Source: Planctomycetota bacterium (lineage in GTDB: Bacteria > Planctomycetota > UBA1135 > GCA-002748355). From it: a stretch of DNA of 53,916 nt. Below the pieces are notes generated by a model that was not told the origin of the DNA, searched no databases, and saw only the letters and a list, made by a program, of their open reading frames with translations. The first letter of the stretch is position 1, and the number at the start of each line of letters is the position of its first letter. The DNA lies in NCBI GenBank assembly GCA_002685965.1, contig NYZE01000053.1:1-53916 (forward strand), given 5' to 3'. This document shows, in pieces, positions 49,593 to 53,916 of the stretch. A program made the position numbers and the translations under genes.

Positions 49593-51841
49593 TTGGAGTC
49601 CTCGGTCTTCGATGGGGGTTTGCCGAGCAGGTATTGGCCGGGCCACCACTGATCGTCGTGTCCGTAGTCAGCCGCGGCGTGCAGCGTCAGGTAGGGGTTG
49701 CGCAAGTGTGGGCGCGCGAGTGCGCAGAGGTCGGCGCGGCCGGCGGCGAGAATCGTGTTGGCGTGGTCCGTGCCGAGGATCGCGCCGACCGCCATGACAG
49801 GAATGCCGACCTCGTAGCGGATCTGCTCGGCGAACGGAACCTGGAACATGCGGCCGTAGATGGGTTCTGAGGCTGTGACGTTGCCGGAGGACGAAACGTC
49901 GATCAGATCGAGTCCGTGCTCGTGCAACAAGCGCGCGACGATGACCGAGTCGTCAGCGGTCAGTCCACCGTCATCGTCGAGCCAGTCCGTTGCGGAGATG
50001 CGCACGGAGAGCGGCTTGGCTGCTGGCCACGTGCGCCGGACCGCGTCGAACACTTCGAGCGGGTAGCGCATGCGCGCTTCGATTTCGCCGCCGTATACGT
50101 CACGCCTCCGATTGGTCAACGGAGAGATGAAGTTGGACAGAAGATAGCCATGTGCCATGTGCAGCTCGACTAGGTCGAAGCCGCAGTCCTCGGCCATCTC
50201 GGTGGCCCGCACGAAGGCATCGCGCACGTCGTTCATGTCGGCGCGATCCATCTCCTTCGGTACCTGATGGCCGTCGGCGAAGGCGAGCGGCGATGGCGCC
50301 ATCGTTGGCCACGCCTCACTCGCGGGCAGCGGCACGTCCCACCCGTCCCACGGGTGCGAGCACGACCCCTTGCGCCCTGCGTGCGCGAGCTGCAAGCCGA
50401 TCTTTGCGGGCGTTTCGGTGTGCACGAAGTCGGTGATGCGCTTCCAGGCCGCGACGTGTGCCGTGTCGTACATGCCCGCGCAGGCTGGCGTGATGCGGCC
50501 GTTCGTCGTCACGTTGGTCATCTCGGTGAGCACGAGTGCGGCGCCGCCGATAGCGCGGCTGCCGAGGTGCACCAGATGCCAGTCGGTGACCGTTCCATCG
50601 ACCGCCGAGTACTGGCACATGGGTGATACGACCATGCGATTGGCGAGTTCGAGGTCGCGCAATCGGAACGGTGCAAAGATCGGCGCCGCCAACGGTGCCG
50701 TCCCCTCCTCTTCGGCGAACCTCTCGGTGACAAGTTCGACCAGCGCCGGGTCGCGTATGCCAAGGTTGTCGTAGGTGATCTGCTTGCTGCGCGACATCAA
50801 GTTGAACTTGAAGCGCACCGGGTCCTGGCCGAGATACCGGGCCGAGTTCTCGAACCACTCGAGACTCGTTTGTGCCGCCTTCTGCGTCTTGAGCACGTCG
50901 ACGAACCGTGCTTCTTCATAAGCCTGGAGCACGCGTGGCACGTCGGCCGTGCCCAGTTCCTTGAACGCCTCTGTCAGCGCGATCGCGTCCTCCATCGCCA
51001 GTTTCGTCCCGGAGCCGATCGAGAAGTGCGCGGTGTGCGCCGAGTCGCCCATCAACACCACGTTCTCGTGGTGCCAGGTCTTACACTTGACGGTTGGGAA
51101 CGACCGCCAAAGGGAGCGATTGGTCAGGAGATGCGCACCGTCGAGTTCCTCGGCGAATAGCGCTTCACACCATCGCGCAGATTCCTCCTCGTCCATCACG
51201 TCGAGGCCCGCCCGCTTCCACGCGTCTTCGCGACACTCGACGATCCACGTGGCGCGGCCCTCCTCGAACGGGTAGGCGTGCACCTGGAACAAGCCGTGCT
51301 CGGTCTCCTTGAAAATGAAGGTGAATGCGTCGAGCACCCGGTCCGACCCGAACCAAGCGAACTTGCACTTACGCATGTCGATGTGCGGGCGAAACGTCTC
51401 CTTGTAGCGGTCGCGCACGAGGGAGTTGTAGCCGTCACAACCGATCACGAGGTCGGCGTCACGCAGCGCTTCGAAGTCGGCGATCTCGCTGCCGAAGTGT
51501 AGATCCACACCGAGGGCGCGACAGCGGTCCTGCAGGATCAACAGGAGCTTCTTGCGCGATAGTCCACAGAAGCCGTGTCCGGTCGAGTGCGTGCACGTGC
51601 CACGGTAGAACGTGTTGATGCCCTGCCAATAGATGAAGTTATTGCGGATCTCGTTGAAGCTCTCCGGGTCGGCGCCTTCGAGGTTGTCGAGCGTCTCGTC
51701 CGAGAACACGACGCCCCAGCCGAAGGTGTCGTCGTGCTTGTTGCGTTCGTGCACGGTGACCTCAGCGTTAGGGAGCGCCTTCTTGATCAAGATTCCGAAG
51801 AAGAGCCCTGCGGGTCCGCCGCCGATCGAGATGATCCTCAT
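49589..51841 (-). CDS. 2-Aminobenzoyl-CoA monooxygenase/reductase- or salicylyl-CoA 5-hydroxylase-like fusion
   Basis: 750 aa. The N-terminal domain (1-380) is a group A FAD monooxygenase: GGGPAGLFFGILIKK (GxGxxG), the distal DG-type region LVIGCDGYNSLVRD, and GDSAHTAHFSIGSGTKLAMEDA. The second domain (388-745) is of the old yellow enzyme family: FAPFRLRDLELANRMVVSPMCQYSAVDG, HAGRKGSC and FGFDLVELHMAHGYLLSNFISPLTN. This order is that of 2-aminobenzoyl-CoA monooxygenase/reductase and of salicylyl-CoA 5-hydroxylase, both acting on aromatic CoA thioesters. The 4-bp overlaps on both sides couple it to a 73-aa gene and a RidA lipoprotein. No CoA ligase or other ring-degradation gene is visible, so the substrate is uncertain. 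Confidence 0.85.
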   Translation of the reverse strand: MRIISIGGGPAGLFFGILIKKALPNAEVTVHERNKHDDTFGWGVVFSDETLDNLEGADPESFNEIRNNFIYWQGINTFYRGTCTHSTGHGFCGLSRKKLLLILQDRCRALGVDLHFGSEIADFEALRDADLVIGCDGYNSLVRDRYKETFRPHIDMRKCKFAWFGSDRVLDAFTFIFKETEHGLFQVHAYPFEEGRATWIVECREDAWKRAGLDVMDEEESARWCEALFAEELDGAHLLTNRSLWRSFPTVKCKTWHHENVVLMGDSAHTAHFSIGSGTKLAMEDAIALTEAFKELGTADVPRVLQAYEEARFVDVLKTQKAAQTSLEWFENSARYLGQDPVRFKFNLMSRSKQITYDNLGIRDPALVELVTERFAEEEGTAPLAAPIFAPFRLRDLELANRMVVSPMCQYSAVDGTVTDWHLVHLGSRAIGGAALVLTEMTNVTTNGRITPACAGMYDTAHVAAWKRITDFVHTETPAKIGLQLAHAGRKGSCSHPWDGWDVPLPASEAWPTMAPSPLAFADGHQVPKEMDRADMNDVRDAFVRATEMAEDCGFDLVELHMAHGYLLSNFISPLTNRRRDVYGGEIEARMRYPLEVFDAVRRTWPAAKPLSVRISATDWLDDDGGLTADDSVIVARLLHEHGLDLIDVSSSGNVTASEPIYGRMFQVPFAEQIRYEVGIPVMAVGAILGTDHANTILAAGRADLCALARPHLRNPYLTLHAAADYGHDDQWWPGQYLLGKPPSKTEDSK

Positions 51842-52059
51842 GATTCGTTCACTGCCTTGCGAAACTGGGTCGCTGCGTTGGCTTCGACCGACAGCGTGTT
51901 GTCCTGCTTGGACCAGTGCCGTTCATCGGCGAGAGCGCCGCGCAGCCCGCCGATCTCGTTCTTGTCGATCATCACCGTGACGGATGTCCAGGACAGTCGG
52001 AAGGCGTGCGTCTCGCGCAGGGAGGCAAGGCCGTCCGCAACGTGCAGAAACCGCTTCAC
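51838..52059 (-). CDS. 73-aa protein of unknown function in the NuoF-like operon
   Basis: GTG at 52059 overlaps the NuoF-like stop (GTGA), and its TGA overlaps the monooxygenase ATG, so the gene is held by 4-bp overlaps on both sides. It reads MKRFLHVADGLASLRETHAF... and ends FRKAVNES. It has no Cys, no signal and no TM, is predicted to be a small mixed helix/strand cytoplasmic protein, and matches no family I recognise. The track's 145-aa ORF includes it but starts inside the neighbour. Confidence 0.6.
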   Translation of the reverse strand: MKRFLHVADGLASLRETHAFRLSWTSVTVMIDKNEIGGLRGALADERHWSKQDNTLSVEANAATQFRKAVNES

Positions 52060-53294
52060 TGCGCCTTTGCCTCGAAGTCGGCGCCAAACAACCGGGCGCC
52101 GCTGAGCACGGGCGCCGCTGCCATCTCGATCAACGAGCAGTCGCCCTTGCCTCGCGTGAACGCTGCGACCTTCTCCATTTGGCCGAGGTAGTCGCCCTTC
52201 ACACCGGACAGGACTCCCTTCAACACGTGCGCGAGCTGGCTGGTCTGCATGCGGCACGGCGGGCACTGGCCACATTGTTCATCCATGAAGAACTGTGCGA
52301 TTTTGGCGACCCGTGCCACCACGTCGTCACCCTCGAGGAAGAGGTGCACGCCGCCGCAGCCCGGTGAGCTGCCGAGCTCGGCGAGTGTCTCGTAGCCGAT
52401 TGGCACGTCGAGATGTTCGGCGCCGAGGAAAGCGCACGATAGAGCCGGCAACACGGCACGAATGGCCCGCCCGCCCGTAATCCCGCCGCCACATTCCTCG
52501 ATGAGTTGCCGATAGGTGGCGCCGAACGGAAGCTCGTACACGCCCGGTCGGTTCACTTCCGACCCGAGCGTGAACAGCATCGTGCCCTTGCTCTCCGCGG
52601 TGCCGATGGCCGCGTAGTTCTCTGGGCCGTGCTGCACGATCCACGGCACGTGGGCGAGCGTCTCGACGTTGTTGACGGTCGTTGGTGATCCGTGCACGCC
52701 ACTTTGTCCTGGGTACGGCGGCTTGCTGCGTGGCTTGCCCTCGCCGCCCTCGATCGAGTCGATCGCCGCAGTCTCTTCGCCGGCAACGTAAGTCATGGGT
52801 GCTCGATGGATCTCGATGTCGAACGAGAACGAGCTGCCCATGATGTGTTCGCCGAGCATGCCCTCGCGGCGTGCCTCGTCGATCGCGGCTTGGGCTGACG
52901 CGATTGGCCCGGCCATGTTATCGATCAAGTACAGCCATCCACGGCTGGCCCCGGTCGCGAAGCCGCACAGCAGCATCCCCTCGATCACCTTGTGCGGATA
53001 GTGCTCGACGAGGAACTTGTCCTTGTCGCTGCCAGGCTCGTGCTCGCCGCCGTTGGCGACGACGTATTTCTGCTCCGCTGTTGCTTCGAGCGCCAGCCGC
53101 CACTTGGTGGCGGCCGGGAAGCGGGCGCCGCCGCGACCGCGCAGGCCAGCGGCCTCGATCAGGTCGACCAGACGGTGCGGCGGGGTGTCGGCCAGCGCGC
53201 TGGCGATCGCCTGGTAGCCCTGGTCCTGGCGGTACCTGGCCAGGGTCTGGGGGCTGCGGCGGTTCTTGTCAGTAAGGAGAATGGGCGGCCTCAT
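52056..53294 (-). CDS. NuoF-like FMN/iron-sulfur NADH-binding protein
   Basis: 412 aa. The NADH/FMN site GLRGRGGARFPAATKW and FNM-type loops are present, together with an intermediate SLBB-like region (GVYELPFGATYRQLIEECGGG). The C-terminal [4Fe-4S] site reads CGQCPPCRMQT...GDCSLIE (CxxCxxC plus a distant Cys). It lacks the NuoE thioredoxin-like and NuoG domains. There are no other complex I genes nearby, so it is probably a stand-alone electron-entry subunit, similar in idea to NuoF-like proteins in hydrogenases, formate dehydrogenases and BamH. It heads the operon, and AATGAT 11 nt before the ATG with TTAAGG 17 nt further up is a weak promoter candidate. Confidence 0.85.
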   Translation of the reverse strand: MRPPILLTDKNRRSPQTLARYRQDQGYQAIASALADTPPHRLVDLIEAAGLRGRGGARFPAATKWRLALEATAEQKYVVANGGEHEPGSDKDKFLVEHYPHKVIEGMLLCGFATGASRGWLYLIDNMAGPIASAQAAIDEARREGMLGEHIMGSSFSFDIEIHRAPMTYVAGEETAAIDSIEGGEGKPRSKPPYPGQSGVHGSPTTVNNVETLAHVPWIVQHGPENYAAIGTAESKGTMLFTLGSEVNRPGVYELPFGATYRQLIEECGGGITGGRAIRAVLPALSCAFLGAEHLDVPIGYETLAELGSSPGCGGVHLFLEGDDVVARVAKIAQFFMDEQCGQCPPCRMQTSQLAHVLKGVLSGVKGDYLGQMEKVAAFTRGKGDCSLIEMAAAPVLSGARLFGADFEAKAQ

Positions 53295-53370
53295 CGCTGG
53301 GTCACATCATTGCCTGGGGTGCAGGGAGCCTTAACCACCCGTTCCGAAACCTCGCTGAAGTTGTGCGCGC

Positions 53371-53376
53371 TATTCT
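53371..53376 (+). promoter_or_regulatory. -10 box for the ankyrin-repeat gene
   Basis: TATTCT (4/6) ending 9 nt before the ATG at 53386. GGGAG, an SD-like motif, lies in between, so either a leaderless or short-leader transcript is possible. Confidence 0.35.
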
Positions 53377-53385
53377 GGGAGCGCC

Positions 53386-53916
53386 ATGGGACAGCGCACT
53401 CTTTGGGTACTCGTGTTTGGCCAGTTCGTGCTACTGGCCTTCCTCCTCATGCGCGAGCCGCCGGCCGCCGCGGAGTTGGCGGGGCCGCTCGGCGTCGAAT
53501 CGTCGCCCGAGGACCTCGAGCAATTGAGGAAGACGATGGCGGCTTTGGCGGGCCGAGTCCGCGGGCTCGAGACCTCGCCTCGGGTGCAGGGCCGGGCCAC
53601 CGGGCGTGAAGTCGTGCCGGGCGCCGAACTCGTCGACCTGCAGCGGCGGATAGCCAGGCTCGAGGAGCGCTGGACTACATTGGCCCAGGGGCAGCAGCCC
53701 CTACCCACGCCGTTCACGGTTCCTCGCATCGACAGCGAGGGCCTCACAGGCGCCGCCGCGGGCGGCGACCTCGACAAGGTGCAGGAACTCTTGGCCGGCG
53801 GTATGGACATCGAGGCAAAGGGGGCGCGTGGCTTCACGGCACTGACCGCGGCAATACATCAGGACAAGAACGGTGTTGCCAAGGAGTTGATCCGCCGTGG
53901 CGCCGACGTCAACGCG
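53386..53916 (+). CDS. Membrane-anchored ankyrin-repeat protein (cut by the window end)
   Basis: 177 codons visible, no stop before the window edge, hence absent from the track. The ATG is preceded by GGGAGCGCC. N-terminal TM (LWVLVFGQFVLLAFLLM), then a coiled-coil-like periplasmic segment with heptads (EDLEQLRKTMAALAGRVRGLE, LVDLQRRIARLEERWTTLAQ). Ankyrin repeats start near residue 125 (GLTGAAAGGDLDKVQELLAGGMDIEAKGARGFTAL, then IRRGADVNA). Ankyrin repeats act in protein binding. Partner unknown. Divergent from the NuoF-like operon. Confidence 0.78.
   Translation, partial: MGQRTLWVLVFGQFVLLAFLLMREPPAAAELAGPLGVESSPEDLEQLRKTMAALAGRVRGLETSPRVQGRATGREVVPGAELVDLQRRIARLEERWTTLAQGQQPLPTPFTVPRIDSEGLTGAAAGGDLDKVQELLAGGMDIEAKGARGFTALTAAIHQDKNGVAKELIRRGADVNA

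Noticed and set aside
52060-52275. Longer start for the 73-aa gene as in the track (145 aa)
   Set aside because: The extension lies wholly inside the NuoF-like gene; the GTG in the 4-bp overlap is the better start.
52056-53294. NuoF of respiratory complex I
   Set aside because: No other nuo genes adjoin it, and it is coupled to an aromatic monooxygenase-like gene, so a stand-alone redox role is more likely.

Overview
The window is 53.9 kb of GC-rich bacterial chromosome. It is densely coded, with about 45 genes on both strands and many 1-4 bp stop/start overlaps. I see no rRNA, tRNA, insertion sequence, phage gene or CRISPR array. The gene content suggests a Planctomycetota bacterium; this is inference, at medium confidence. 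Supporting signs are exported HEAT/VWA and TPR proteins, a secreted SGNH-like protein with a C-terminal domain I associate with planctomycetes, large Ig-like lipoproteins, paired YfhO-type membrane proteins, a bacterial RRM protein, and menaquinone synthesis by the futalosine route (mqnC-mqnE).

Layout. 1-3.9 kb: a ChaN-like lipoprotein, then a 74-residue SelW/Rdx-type selenoprotein (2174-2398) that the ORF track misses because it has an in-frame TGA, then mtaB on the minus strand. 3.9-6 kb: ilvE followed by a secreted SGNH-like protein. 6.3-8.8 kb: a gpsA-type dehydrogenase coupled to a nucleotidyltransferase-HAD fusion, probably making a nucleotide-activated glycerol-like unit. 9-12.3 kb: a TPR protein, a family 2 glycosyltransferase and a HEAT/VWA protein. 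12.4-16.4 kb: a large Ig-like putative metallopeptidase lipoprotein and a HEAT-like protein. 16.5-23.7 kb: an HtrA - YfhO - YfhO - WalJ-like run. 23.8-28.7 kb: a GT39-like membrane protein, a histidine phosphatase, rbfA and a divergent transketolase. 28.8-34.4 kb: an NSS transporter with a one-TM partner, mqnE, mqnC and an APC permease. 34.5-37.6 kb: an SGNH hydrolase and a DUF5916-type outer-membrane protein. 37.6-42.9 kb: an RRM protein, an AGCS symporter with two small envelope partners, a small membrane protein, DUF523 and XdhC. 43-47.8 kb: TPR proteins, an ECF sigma factor, an unknown exported protein and gpmA. 47.8-53.3 kb: a minus-strand operon of a NuoF-like flavoprotein, a 73-aa unknown, a 2-aminobenzoyl-CoA monooxygenase/reductase-like fusion, a RidA lipoprotein and a Tat-exported PLP enzyme. 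The window ends inside an ankyrin-repeat membrane protein.

Three signals stand out. (1) The selenoprotein has a CxxU motif and a perfect 8-bp hairpin 22 nt after the UGA, which fits a bacterial SECIS. (2) Many genes at the head of a transcription unit lack a Shine-Dalgarno but have a TANNNT box 6-10 nt before the start codon, suggesting widespread leaderless transcription. (3) Nearly every non-lipoprotein Sec signal peptide is followed by Gln at the predicted mature N-terminus, resembling the Bacteroidetes 'Q-rule'. All coordinates and motifs were read by eye; no database search was run.
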